Assembly: GCA_044223975.1 (NCBI GenBank)
Contig: JBGALI010000013.1
Coordinates: 62,001-126,000, forward strand
Length of the DNA: 64,000 bases
Direction of reading: 5' to 3'
Origin: CAZCPB01 sp044223975
Lineage (GTDB): Bacteria; Planctomycetota; Phycisphaerae; Phycisphaerales; UBA1924
Shown one piece after another: positions 8,444 through 16,884 of the stretch (its first letter is position 1; each line of letters starts with the position of its first letter). Both the position numbers and the translations under genes were made by a program. The notes beneath the pieces are model-generated. The model was not told where the DNA came from. It saw nothing but the letters and a program-made list of their open reading frames with translations, and did not search any database.

Positions 8444-8579
8444 GCACGATCTTCAACGGAACATGGTCATGAACTGACCCCCGACGCGGTGCAACGATCG
8501 CGCCGCGATCGCGCCGCGAACGCGCCGCCGGACCGCGCCGGCGCCACAACGGGCGCGCCGGGCGGCGGCGTTTGCTCGC

Positions 8580-8798
8580 TCAGTTCGGGTTCTTCTTTTC
8601 GGTCTCCACCTTCTTCTCGGTGGTCTCGGTCGTCTTCTTCGTGCCCTCGGGCGTTTCGGTGGTCTTGGTGGTCGTGGACTTGCTGCTCTCGACCTGCTTC
8701 TCGCAGGCGGTGAGAGCGAACGGGACGCAGGACAGCACGGCGGCCAGGCACAGGGCGTGGCCTGACGAGGTGCGGAGCGCGAGGCGGGGAGTCTTCAA
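8580..8798 (-). CDS. Tiny Thr/Lys-rich lipoprotein (copy A)
   Basis: A 72-residue protein with a TTG start preceded by AAAGGA at good spacing. The signal peptide ends FALTAC, a clear lipobox. The mature part is only about 40 residues and consists almost wholly of Ser, Thr, Lys and Glu (SSKSTTTKTTETPEG, then TEKKVETEKKNPN), so it should be unfolded. The next gene upstream (8905-9132) encodes a similar protein with the same kind of ending, so the pair looks like a tandem duplication. The function is unknown. Confidence 0.8.
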   Translation of the reverse strand: MKTPRLALRTSSGHALCLAAVLSCVPFALTACEKQVESSKSTTTKTTETPEGTKKTTETTEKKVETEKKNPN

Positions 8799-8904
8799 GG
8801 GAGTCCTTTCGAAAGGGGAGGTTGCCGCGGGGGTTGGCCCGAACGGTGGTGCCTCGGATCCGGGATCGTCGAGGGCGAGGCCCGGGGAGGCCGATCGACA
8901 CGGA

Positions 8905-9132
8905 TCAGTTCGGGTCGATCGTGGTTTCCTTCTTCTTGGTCTCGGTCACCGTGGTCTTCTCGGTGGGTGTTTCGATGGTCTTCTTGGTCGTCGTGGTGCT
9001 CTTGCCCACGGGCTCGGAGGCGCAGCCGCTCAGGCCTGTGCCGGCGCCGAGCCACGCCAGGCTCAGGACGGCCGCGAGCGCCGAGATCCAACGGGCGTGC
9101 GGGGAGGGTTGATTCAGGGACGGCGTGCGCAT
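8905..9132 (-). CDS. Tiny Thr/Lys-rich lipoprotein (copy B)
   Basis: A 75-residue protein starting MRTPSLNQPS with AGGAG seven bases upstream of the ATG. The hydrophobic signal ends GLSGC, a lipobox. The mature chain (KSTTTTKKTIETPTEKTT, then KKKETTIDPN) is a charged Thr/Lys/Glu string like that of the gene downstream, and both end in a short -PN. A 35-base inverted repeat covering a possible -10 box lies just upstream. Function unknown; an envelope tether or spacer is only a guess. Confidence 0.8.
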   Translation of the reverse strand: MRTPSLNQPSPHARWISALAAVLSLAWLGAGTGLSGCASEPVGKSTTTTKKTIETPTEKTTVTETKKKETTIDPN

Positions 9133-9146
9133 GGGCGTTCTCCTGT

Positions 9147-9181
9147 GGGACGATTCTATACCCCCGTATAGTATACGTCCC
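9147..9181 (-). promoter_or_regulatory. Inverted repeat over a likely promoter of lipoprotein B
   Basis: Outer arms GGGACG / CGTCCC enclose inner arms TATAC / GTATA. On the minus strand this region also contains TATACT and TATAGAAT, good -10 candidates, about 25-40 bases before the lipoprotein start. The symmetry may be an operator or simply promoter sequence. The rest of the 334-base gap (9133-9466) shows nothing else recognisable. Confidence 0.35.
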
Positions 9182-9466
9182 GGGCCCGGGATTCTCGTTC
9201 CGTGGGACGTTCCGCGGCGGGGGTGCGGGGTGCGTGAACTGCGCGTGAAGGATCGGCCAGACGGGCTGGTGTGCGCGGCAAGGTTCCCGGGGACGGGGGC
9301 CGGGGCGCAGGCGTCCGTCGCGACCGGGACGGGCCACGGCCGTCGGTGAAGCCGACCGCGCGATCGAGCGGGGTGAGGTGCTGAAACTCGCGGCGGCGGG
9401 CCGAAAACCGGCGGAGTCCTTTGGGGCGGGCGGGGCGGTGTGATTCGGGGAGTGTAAACTCGGCCC

Positions 9467-9823
9467 ATGCCGGTTGTTGTCGTTTCCGTGCTCGCCATTG
9501 CCGCGGGTGCCACGCTGGTGGGCGCGGGGTTGTGGCTGATGCGCGCTTCGGTGATGCCGCGCTACGGCGCCGCGGCCGAGGATGCCCTGCCGGCGCGGGG
9601 GATGAGCTTTGCCTCGCGCGCGGCGGTCGGGCTGTCGCTGATGTTCGCGGGGTACCACGTCGCGGCGTGGGGGACGCCGGAGGAATGGATCGCGCTGAAG
9701 CTGCCGCGCGAGCGTTGGTACCTGCTCGTCGGCGGCATCGTCACGGCCGTGGGCGTGAGCCTGGCGCTGGACCGTGCGGAAACCCAGGACACGGAGCGAG
9801 GGCAGGAACCGGGCCCGGAGTGA
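9467..9823 (+). CDS. Small membrane protein of unknown function
   Basis: A 118-residue protein with three predicted membrane helices: VVVVSVLAIAAGATLVGAGL at the N-terminus, a second around ASRAAVGLSLMFAGYHVAAW, and a third around YLLVGGIVTAVGVSLAL. It ends in a charged tail (DRAETQDTERGQEPGPE) that should be cytoplasmic. No family is recognised. It is convergent with gyrA and separated from it by about 95 bases. Confidence 0.7.
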   Translation: MPVVVVSVLAIAAGATLVGAGLWLMRASVMPRYGAAAEDALPARGMSFASRAAVGLSLMFAGYHVAAWGTPEEWIALKLPRERWYLLVGGIVTAVGVSLALDRAETQDTERGQEPGPE

Positions 9824-9918
9824 CGGGCGCGTCATCTGCGGCGTCGGCGCAGACCGACGAATTCACCACCCGCTGAAGCCGTCCGCTCGCACGGAGCGGC
9901 ACGGCGCTGAACGCGACG

Positions 9919-12648
9919 TCAGTCGGGCTTGGCGGGCTCGGTCGGGTCCTGCTCCTGCTCGGCGACGCGGGCGGCGGCGATCACGGCGTCGCCCTCGTGG
10001 AGACTGACGACGCGGACGCCCTGGGCGGCGCGGCCGGTCTCGCGGATCTCGCCGGCGTGGATGCGGACGAGCTGGCCGCCCTTGCTCACGACGACGATGT
10101 CGTCGGTCTGGCGGACGGCGAGCGCGGCGACGGCCTTGCCGTTGCGGTCGCTGGTCTTGATGTCGATGCGGCCCTTGCCGCCGCGCGACTGGCTGCGGTA
10201 TTTGCCGCCCTCGGTCTGAACGCGGTACTCGTCGAGCGGGGTGCGCTTGCCGTATCCATTTTCACAAATGGTCAGGAGCGAGATTGAGGTATCGGCGGTG
10301 ACGCGGCTGTCCTCGGCGAGGCCGCTGGTGTCGGGCTTCATGGGGATGGCAACGACGCCGATGACCGCGTCGCCCTCTTCGAGCTCGATGCCCTTGACGC
10401 CCGCGGCGGAGCGGCCCATGAGGCGGGCATCTTCCTCGTCGAAGCGGATCGCCATGCCGTTGGCGGTGGCCAGGAGGATGTCGTCGTTGCCGCGGGTGAG
10501 CGTGACGTCGAGGAGCGCGTCGCCCTCCTTGAGGCCGACGGCGATGATGCCGCCCTTGTTGACGTTGCGGTAGTCCTTGAGGGAGGTGCGCTTCACGATG
10601 CCGTGGCGGCTGACGAAGGTGAGGAACTCGCTGCCGGCCTCGAAGTTCTTGACGGGGAGGAACGCGCGGCACTTCTCGCCGTCGCGCAGCTCGAGCAGGT
10701 TGACGATCGCGCGGCCCTTGCTGGTGCGCGACATCTCGGGGACCTCGTAGACCTTGATCTTGAAGACGCGTCCGGTGTCGGTGAAGCAGAGAAGGTCGTC
10801 GTGGCTGCCGGCGACGAAGACGTGGGCGATGAAGTCCTCGTCCTTGGTCTCGCCGGCCTTGATCCCCTTGCCGCCGCGGCCCTGCTGGCGGTAGGTGTCG
10901 AGCGGGACGCGCTTGGCGTAGCCGTCGCGGGAAATGGTCAGCGCGACGTCCTCGACGGGGATGAGCTCGGCGACGGTGACGTCGGCGTCGGCGTCCTCGA
11001 TCTGCGTCAGGCGGGGTCGGTCGTAGCGGGCCCGCATCTCCTCGCAGTCGGCCTTGATGAGGGCCAGCTGGCGGGCGGGCTCGGCGAGGATCAGCTCGTA
11101 GCCCTCGATCTCCTGCACCAGGGTGTTGTAGTCGGCGACGAGGCGTTCGATCTCGAGGCCCACGAGCTGGATCAGGCGCATGGCGCCGATGGTTTCGGCC
11201 TGGATGCGCGAGAGGATGACGCCGCCGGCCTCGCCCGCGGCGCGGACGCGGGCCATGAGGCGCTCGGGGAGCTTGGCGGCGTGCGGGTGCGACGCGGGGA
11301 TCTGGAACCGCTTCTCCATGAGCCGCTGGATCGCCTCGTCGCGCGTGCGGCTGGAGCGGATGATGCGGATGACCTCGTCGATGTCGCAGACGGCGTAGAT
11401 CATGCCCTCCAGCACGTGGGCCCGCTTCTTGGCCTCGCGGAGCAGGTGCATGGTGCGGCGGCGGACCACCTCGACGCGGTGGGCGATGTAGCAGTCGATC
11501 AGCTCGCGGAGGCCGAGCGTGCGCGGCTGGCGGTTCACCAGCGCGATGTTGATGATCGAGAACGTTTCCTGGAGGGGCGTGAACTGGTAGAGCTGCTTCT
11601 CGATGACGGCGGGGTCGGCGCCGCGCTTGAGCTCGATGACGATGCGGGTCTGGGCCTCGCGCCCCGACTCGTTGCGGACGTCGGAGACGTCGGGGATGCG
11701 TTCTTCCTTCACGGCCTCGACGATCTTCTCGACCAGCGACGTCTGGCCGAGCATGTAGGGGATCGTGTCGATGACGATCTGCTGGCGGTCGCCGGGCTTG
11801 CTGCCGATCTCTTCGACGCGGCAGACGCCGCGGAGCTGCACGCGCCCGCGCCCGGTGGCGTAGGCCTCGACGATGCCGCGCCGCCCGTGCATGACGCCGC
11901 CGGTCGGAAAATCGGGGCCCTTGATGCCGCGGCGCGTGACGGTGCCCGCGGAGTCGACCAGGTCGGTCATGAGGTCCTGCACGGTGATCTGCGGGTTGTC
12001 GATGACGCGGATGATCGAGTCGAAGACCTCGGTCGGGTTGTGCGGGGCGAGGCTGGTGGCCATGCCCACGGCGATGCCGATGCCGCCGTTGATGAGCAGG
12101 TTGGGGAACTTGCCGGGGAGAACGGTGGGTTCCTGGAGACGGTCGTCGTAGTTGGGCTGGAAGTCGACTGTGTCGAGCTTGAGGTCGGCGAGCATGTCCA
12201 TCGCGGCGGGCATCATGCGGGCTTCGGTGTAGCGCATGGCTGCGGGAGGGTCGCCGTCGATCGAACCGAAGTTGCCCTGCGGGTCGATCATGGGGACGCG
12301 CATGCGCCACTTCTGGGCCAGGCCGACCATCGTGGGGTAGATCACGCCCTCGCCGTGGGGGTGGTAGTCGCCGGAGGTGTTGCCGGCGATCTTGGCGCAC
12401 TTGAGGTGCTTGCGCCCGGGGAAGAGGCGCAGGTCGTTCATGGCGACGAGGATGCGGCGCTGCGAAGGCTTGAGCCCGTCACGGACATCGGGCAGGGCCC
12501 GGTCCATGATCGTCGACATCGCGTAGGTGAGGTAGCTGTCCTGGAGTTCGCGGCGGATGTCGAGCTCGACGATCTGGCCCGCATCGGCGTTGAACGCGCC
12601 GGGGGCCGGAGAGTCGCCGTCGGGGGTCAGGCTGGGGGTGTCGGGCAT
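9919..12648 (-). CDS. gyrA: DNA gyrase subunit A
   Basis: A 909-residue GyrA, which breaks and rejoins DNA while GyrB drives strand passage with ATP to introduce negative supercoils. The N-terminal breakage domain has the catalytic Tyr140 in AAMRYTEARMM. The C-terminal wrapping domain has the GyrA box QGRGGKG, with a second similar SRGGKG near the end. The quinolone-determining region reads HPHGEGVIYP, so the positions equal to E. coli Ser83 and Asp87 are Gly101 and Pro105. That may reduce quinolone binding. gyrB lies 12 kb away on the other strand. Confidence 0.97.
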   Translation of the reverse strand: MPDTPSLTPDGDSPAPGAFNADAGQIVELDIRRELQDSYLTYAMSTIMDRALPDVRDGLKPSQRRILVAMNDLRLFPGRKHLKCAKIAGNTSGDYHPHGEGVIYPTMVGLAQKWRMRVPMIDPQGNFGSIDGDPPAAMRYTEARMMPAAMDMLADLKLDTVDFQPNYDDRLQEPTVLPGKFPNLLINGGIGIAVGMATSLAPHNPTEVFDSIIRVIDNPQITVQDLMTDLVDSAGTVTRRGIKGPDFPTGGVMHGRRGIVEAYATGRGRVQLRGVCRVEEIGSKPGDRQQIVIDTIPYMLGQTSLVEKIVEAVKEERIPDVSDVRNESGREAQTRIVIELKRGADPAVIEKQLYQFTPLQETFSIINIALVNRQPRTLGLRELIDCYIAHRVEVVRRRTMHLLREAKKRAHVLEGMIYAVCDIDEVIRIIRSSRTRDEAIQRLMEKRFQIPASHPHAAKLPERLMARVRAAGEAGGVILSRIQAETIGAMRLIQLVGLEIERLVADYNTLVQEIEGYELILAEPARQLALIKADCEEMRARYDRPRLTQIEDADADVTVAELIPVEDVALTISRDGYAKRVPLDTYRQQGRGGKGIKAGETKDEDFIAHVFVAGSHDDLLCFTDTGRVFKIKVYEVPEMSRTSKGRAIVNLLELRDGEKCRAFLPVKNFEAGSEFLTFVSRHGIVKRTSLKDYRNVNKGGIIAVGLKEGDALLDVTLTRGNDDILLATANGMAIRFDEEDARLMGRSAAGVKGIELEEGDAVIGVVAIPMKPDTSGLAEDSRVTADTSISLLTICENGYGKRTPLDEYRVQTEGGKYRSQSRGGKGRIDIKTSDRNGKAVAALAVRQTDDIVVVSKGGQLVRIHAGEIRETGRAAQGVRVVSLHEGDAVIAAARVAEQEQDPTEPAKPD

Positions 12649-12883
12649 GGGGCTTCCGTGCGGGGAAAGGGGCGGGAAAACCGACCGGAATGATAGGGCA
12701 AGATCGGTTGTTTTTCAGGGATTCGGGGAGGGATTTGGGGCCTGATTTTCAGGGGGTTTCGTTACGTTAGAGGAAATACTCATCCTGGCCGGATCGTGAC
12801 GATCGAACCGGTGCGCTTTCGAGATTGCGGTGCATGCGAGAATGTTCGCACGGGTCTTTGAAGACCGCGCAGGTTGTTTGACG

Positions 12884-13531
12884 TCAGCCAGCAAATGCGA
12901 TCGGGTCGCGCGGGGGGAGCTTGAGCATTGCACGCGATTGACGGACGCGCGACCTAACTGTCTCACAAAACGCCCCGGTGTCCTCGACTATTGCAAGGAG
13001 CCTTCCAGCGTCCATTCGGGCCGCAATCGCCCAGTCGAGGCCGTTATCGTTGTTGACAACACGGTCAAACCACCGGCGCGACTGGCAGTGCCGCGCGCAC
13101 AGGGCATTGGAGATTGCGGCGTCGAACCATTGCCAAAAGTTCACCGGAGGGTGATTGTCGTAATAGGTGGCGACATGTCGCACCTCAGGGAACAGCTCAC
13201 GCAATCTGACAACTCCGGTTGCTGCGCGTTCGGCGAGGTGGAGAGCCACCGGTCGGAACTGGGCTTCATTCTCGAACTCGTGGAAATCCTCGACTCGATC
13301 GCCGACGTCGAACGACAGAAACCCTCGCGCATGCCAGAGCCAATGCGCCGCGACATTCAGGTAGCTTCCGCGCGACCACGAGCTTGGCTGAAACTCAACA
13401 ACACCGACCCACCAGCCGCGGTCATCCAACCAAGTTCGTGATCGCCCTTTCTGAGCCAATCCAAGCGGGCCCAATTTGGCCTTGGCGGCCTGGGCAATGA
13501 GGTTGGAATGGATTTTTTTGTATTGATCCAC
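12884..13531 (-). CDS. Hypothetical protein, possibly DUF4304-like
   Basis: A 215-residue soluble protein. Its start (DQYKKIHSNLIAQAAKAKLG) and core (KGRSRTWLDDRGWWVGVVEF, then PSSWSRGSYLNVAAHWLW) resemble DUF4304 proteins, where a folded domain follows 'phenylalanine/lysine-Gly-Arg-x-W'. The assignment is tentative. Base composition is visibly less GC-rich than the flanking gyrA and Hsp70 genes, which may point to acquisition by transfer. It is followed directly by the Hsp70 paralogue, six bases after it in the direction of the map but upstream of it in neither sense of an obvious operon. No function can be given. Confidence 0.65.
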   Translation of the reverse strand: MDQYKKIHSNLIAQAAKAKLGPLGLAQKGRSRTWLDDRGWWVGVVEFQPSSWSRGSYLNVAAHWLWHARGFLSFDVGDRVEDFHEFENEAQFRPVALHLAERAATGVVRLRELFPEVRHVATYYDNHPPVNFWQWFDAAISNALCARHCQSRRWFDRVVNNDNGLDWAIAARMDAGRLLAIVEDTGAFCETVRSRVRQSRAMLKLPPRDPIAFAG

Positions 13532-13537
13532 GCTTGG

Positions 13538-15628
13538 TCATCCGGGACTTGTGTCCGCCTTCAAACTCGCCGCAATCGAAACCTCCTGCAGCCGCACGCT
13601 CTCCTTGTCGAGCGCGTCCTTGGCGTGGTGGAAGGCGTTGGGATCAACGCTCGTCCAGTTGCGCTCGGCGTTGTCGATGAACGACTTCACCTCGGCGAGG
13701 CGGGCGTCGAGCGCCGCGGCGTAGGCGGGGTCGAGTTGGGCGCGGTGCTTGGTCAATCGCTCCGTGATCCACTTCACATCGAGCCTGGCGTTCACGATCA
13801 GGTCGACGATGCGGTGGCGGGTCATGTCCTCGCGGACGTGCTCGATCGATTCGCGCTCGATGCGGTCCACCTCGTCGCGGGTGAGGCCGTGGTTGGGCAC
13901 CACCTGCAGCGCGGCACGCTTGCCGCTGCGGCGCTCGGTGGCCGAGACGTTGAGCACGCCGTTGGCATCGACGAGGAACTCGACCTCGAGCTGGGGGATG
14001 CCGGCGGGCATGGGCGGGATGCCGCGGAGGTGGAAGGTGCCCAGCGAGCGGCAGTCGGCGGCCATCTCGCGCTCGCCCTGGTACACCGCGAGCTTGATCG
14101 AGGTCTGGCCGTCGATGCTGGTTGAGAACATCTCGGTGGCGCGGGTGGGCACGGTCGAGTTGCGCATGATGATCTTGGCGACGGCCCCCCCCACTGTTTC
14201 GATGCCGAGCGAGAGCGGGATGACATCGAGCAGGAGCGAGCCGCGGGTGGCGCCCGAGATGACCGCGGCCTGCACCGAGGCGCCGAGGGCGATCACCTGG
14301 TCGGGGTCGAGGGCGGTGTAGGGGTCGAGCTTGAAGAACTCGCGAACGCGGGCCCGCACGGCGGGGATGCGCGTCGAGCCGCCGACGAGGACCACGGCGT
14401 CGAGGTCGAGCGTTTCGGTGTCGAGCTTGCGGGCGGCATCGCGGACGGCGCGGCGGCAGGCGTCGATGGTGCGGTCGATCCACGGGGCGATGAGGGATTC
14501 GAGCTCGGCGCGGGTGAGCACGCGGTGAATGCGCACCGGGCCGGGGAGCTCGGATGAGTGCGCGACGGGAGGTAAGGAACCGGCCTTCGCCCTCTGCGAG
14601 GGCTCTGCAGCAGAATGGCCAATGGAGGAATGGGGGGCACGCGGGTCCACGGGTTGCGCGGGCGCAGCGCCCGCTCCACCCGAGGCTACCGGCCCGTGCC
14701 CGCTGCGCGGGCGTTCGGAAGTGGGCGCCGACGGCGCAGGGAGATCGACCTCGATTGTGGTGGAGTCGCGGTCACTGAGTTCGCACTTGGCACGCTCGGC
14801 GGCTGCGGTGAGGATGGCCCGCGCGCCGGGGTCGAGGGTCAGGTTGTTCTCGCGCGCGATCAGGTCGACGATGGCGTGATCGACATCGTCGCCGCCAAGA
14901 TGCGTGTCACCGCTGGTGGAGAGAACCTGGAAGAACGAGGTCGCGTCATCGGAGGTCGCGGGGGTAAGGCGGAGGATCGACACGTCGAAGGTGCCGCCGC
15001 CGAGGTCGTAGACGACGACGTTGCCGGCCTTGAGCGTGTTTCGCGCGGACTCGCGCTGCAGGCCGAGGCCGTAGGCCAATGCCGCGGCGGTTGGCTCGGC
15101 GACGATGCGGACCACATCGAGCCCCGCGAGCCGCCCTGCATCGCGCGTGGCCTGGCGCTGGGCATCGTCGAAGTAGGCGGGGACGGTCACGACCGCTCGC
15201 GTCACTTCAACGCCCAGGGCGCGCGAGGCCTGTTCCTTCAGGGCACGGAGGATGACGGAGGAGACTTCCGGCGGAGACACGATGTGCGTGTCGCCAAGCC
15301 CCAGCGGCAGGGCGACGCGGGCGGTGTTGTTGGCGCCCTCGACGACCTCGTACCCAAGGAACGGAAGATCGGGCGCGGCATCGGCGCGGGAGCGGCCCAT
15401 GAGGCGCTTCACGCTGGCGATGGTCGTGCGGGGGAACTGCGGCGCGGCGTGCCGCGCGTCGTACCCGATGGTGGTGGCGATCGCATTGCCGCGACGTTCG
15501 TAGCGGACGACGCTGGGCAGGAGCGGGCGGCCCTGCTCGTCGGGGATGATCCTCGGGCCGCGCTCGTCGCAGATGGCGACGAGGCTGTTGGTGGTGCCGA
15601 GGTCGATGCCGACGATGGGAGCGGGCAT
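13538..15628 (-). CDS. Hsp70/DnaK paralogue with a repeat-like insert
   Basis: A 696-residue Hsp70-type chaperone. The ATPase domain starts GIDLGTTNSLVAICDE and carries VVYDLGGGTFDVSIL and VVLVGGSTRIPAVR; the substrate domain has LLLDVIPLSLGIETVGG and FHLRGIPPMPAG. The C-terminal lid is short and lacks the EEVD-like or DnaK-type acidic tail, so it resembles the HscA branch more than housekeeping DnaK. Residues about 298-362 are a Pro/Ser/Ala-rich insert within the nucleotide-binding domain, where E. coli DnaK has only a short loop; its DNA is a cluster of hairpins (14589-14737). No dnaJ, grpE or Fe-S genes are adjacent. It is probably co-transcribed with the upstream lipoprotein. Confidence 0.93.
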   Translation of the reverse strand: MPAPIVGIDLGTTNSLVAICDERGPRIIPDEQGRPLLPSVVRYERRGNAIATTIGYDARHAAPQFPRTTIASVKRLMGRSRADAAPDLPFLGYEVVEGANNTARVALPLGLGDTHIVSPPEVSSVILRALKEQASRALGVEVTRAVVTVPAYFDDAQRQATRDAGRLAGLDVVRIVAEPTAAALAYGLGLQRESARNTLKAGNVVVYDLGGGTFDVSILRLTPATSDDATSFFQVLSTSGDTHLGGDDVDHAIVDLIARENNLTLDPGARAILTAAAERAKCELSDRDSTTIEVDLPAPSAPTSERPRSGHGPVASGGAGAAPAQPVDPRAPHSSIGHSAAEPSQRAKAGSLPPVAHSSELPGPVRIHRVLTRAELESLIAPWIDRTIDACRRAVRDAARKLDTETLDLDAVVLVGGSTRIPAVRARVREFFKLDPYTALDPDQVIALGASVQAAVISGATRGSLLLDVIPLSLGIETVGGAVAKIIMRNSTVPTRATEMFSTSIDGQTSIKLAVYQGEREMAADCRSLGTFHLRGIPPMPAGIPQLEVEFLVDANGVLNVSATERRSGKRAALQVVPNHGLTRDEVDRIERESIEHVREDMTRHRIVDLIVNARLDVKWITERLTKHRAQLDPAYAAALDARLAEVKSFIDNAERNWTSVDPNAFHHAKDALDKESVRLQEVSIAASLKADTSPG
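14589..14737. repeat. Hairpin cluster inside the Hsp70 coding region
   Basis: Four perfect short palindromes lie in 149 bases: GCCCTC-TGC-GAGGGC (14589-14603), GCGGGCGC-A-GCGCCCGC (14658-14674), GCCCGC-TGC-GCGGGC (14698-14712) and GCGCCG-A-CGGCGC (14725-14737). They match the extra Pro/Ser-rich loop of the protein and keep the reading frame. The style resembles intergenic palindromic repeats rather than coding DNA. Confidence 0.8.
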
Positions 15629-15745
15629 GCAGGGAGGGTAGAAGGGGGAGAAAATGGAAAGTGGAAAATGGAAATCAGAAATGCCGCGGCAGATCAGTCA
15701 GCCCCGATCGGCTCGCGGGCTCCGTGTTCCACGTTCCACTTTGCT

Positions 15746-16261
15746 CTACTTTTCAACCCACGCCAGCTCCGCGAGCCGGTCGATCAGCACTCGCGTCGGT
15801 TCGGCGTTCGGCGCATCGAGCGTGACCTGCGTGCCGCGGCGGGCGGCGTCGGCGACGATGTACACCAGCGCGGTCGGGCGCGACACGACGACGGGAGCGA
15901 CCTCGGGGTCGATCGAGTCCTCGCGGGGGATACCCAGGTACCCGGCCTTGAGGGCCAGGTTCCAGATTTCATCGCGCTGCGCGGCGGTGAGCCGGCGCAT
16001 GGCGGGCGGGTAGGTGGCGGGGCGAGCGCCGGTGCCGATCGCGACGCGGAGCTGGCCGTCAGGCTCGAGGATGTAGCGCCCGGGCCGGTACGGGCGGGCG
16101 ATGGTGCGCGGGTCCTTGTCGACCTTGGCGTTCTCGCGCACCACGACGGTGATGCCGAGGGTGAAGTCGGGGGGAGGGGCGGCGGGGGGTGTAGATGGAG
16201 TTGAAGCGCACGCGGTGAGTGAAGCGACCAGGAGTGTGCAGAGTGCGCGGCAAAGAAGCAT
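15746..16261 (-). CDS. Lipoprotein of unknown function
   Basis: A 171-residue protein started at MLLCRALCTLLVASLTAC, which gives a full lipoprotein signal with lipobox LTAC. After a Ser/Pro/Ala linker the mature domain reads FTLGITVVVRENAKVDKDPR, then RPYRPGRYILEPDGQLRVAIG and RLTAAQRDEIWNLALKAGYL. It should sit in a membrane facing the periplasm. The domain is not recognised, though the PGRYILEPDGQLR pattern is distinctive. It lies 117 bases upstream of the Hsp70 paralogue on the same strand. A short palindrome (16313-16331) is in its upstream region. Confidence 0.78.
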   Translation of the reverse strand: MLLCRALCTLLVASLTACASTPSTPPAAPPPDFTLGITVVVRENAKVDKDPRTIARPYRPGRYILEPDGQLRVAIGTGARPATYPPAMRRLTAAQRDEIWNLALKAGYLGIPREDSIDPEVAPVVVSRPTALVYIVADAARRGTQVTLDAPNAEPTRVLIDRLAELAWVEK

Positions 16262-16312
16262 GGAGTTCTCGCAAGAATGTGGGCCTGAGATGGGAAAGTA
16301 GCAGGAGTAGAA

Positions 16313-16331
16313 GGCAGGTGGGACACCTGCC
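16313..16331. repeat. Short intergenic palindrome with 3-nt loop
   Basis: GGCAGGTG-GGA-CACCTGCC is a perfect 8-bp stem with a 3-base loop. It lies between the rnpB terminator and the lipoprotein start, and has the same form as the palindromes at 20589-20607 and inside two coding genes. Confidence 0.7.
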
Positions 16332-16365
16332 CCACTAGAAGCGGTAGAGGGTAATTGCGGAGAGC

Positions 16366-16403
16366 AAAAAGGCCGCGGGCCCCCGGAGTTCCGGGGGCCC
16401 GCG
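16366..16403 (-). terminator. Intrinsic terminator of rnpB
   Basis: Read on the minus strand, GCGGGCCCCCGGA pairs perfectly with TCCGGGGGCCCGC and leads through GGCC into TTTTT. It follows the 3' end of the RNase P RNA. Confidence 0.85.
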
Positions 16404-16822
16404 ATGCGGTCCGGCGGGGCTGTAAGCCGAGTTTTGTCCGGCCGTCCCTTTCGGGGCGGCCTGGGCGACCATTTCTCTGGGCCTCGCGTTGCCGCGGGGC
16501 TCAAGCGGTCTACCCGCCCCCTGCCGACCGGACCGGTCGTCCCGGGCTTGCGCCCGGGCGGGAGCTGTTCGACCTTGCACGCGGTGGGGTTTGCCGTGCC
16601 CCGGCTGTCACCAGTCGGGCGGTGCGCTCTTACCGCACCGTTTCACCCTTGCCTGAGCCCCACTGAATGAACAGGGGGGCCATCGGCGGTCTGTTCTCTG
16701 TGGCACTTTCCCGCGCCCCTGACCGTCGGAGCGGGTGGGTGTTACCCACCACCGTGTCCTTTCGTGCTCGGACTTTCCTCAGGACGGGGATCGATCCCCG
16801 GCCCGCGGCCGCCTGCCGCGCC
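16404..16822 (-). ncRNA. rnpB: RNase P RNA, bacterial type A
   Basis: The catalytic RNA that trims the 5' leader of pre-tRNA. Conserved type A signatures are all present on the minus strand: GAGGAAAGTCCGAGC near the 5' end, AGAACAGACCGCC, AAGGGTGAAACGGTGCGG followed by TAAGAGCGCACC, AGAAATGGTCGCC, and the 3' end ACAAAACTCGGCTTACAG. The ends were set by the P1 helix: GCGG and GGCGG near 16809-16819 pair with CCGCC and CCGC near 16406-16417. A TAAAAT box at 16832-16837 is a likely -10 element, and a strong terminator follows the 3' end. Confidence 0.97.
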
Positions 16823-16884
16823 GTTGAAGCGATTTTAGGCGGATGGGGGTTGGGGGAGGGGGCGTGAAAGGGACGTGGGAAGCT

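Noticed and set aside
10603..12693. A 696-residue plus-strand frame opposite gyrA
   Set aside because: Val/Asp/Gly/Leu repeats without motifs; gyrA on the minus strand explains the region.
12884..15628. A prophage or insertion element around the low-GC gene beside the Hsp70 gene
   Set aside because: No integrase, transposase, att repeats or phage genes are visible; lower GC alone is not enough.
16335..16867. Several short frames over the RNase P RNA gene
   Set aside because: The stretch matches rnpB in sequence and structure, so the frames are accidental.
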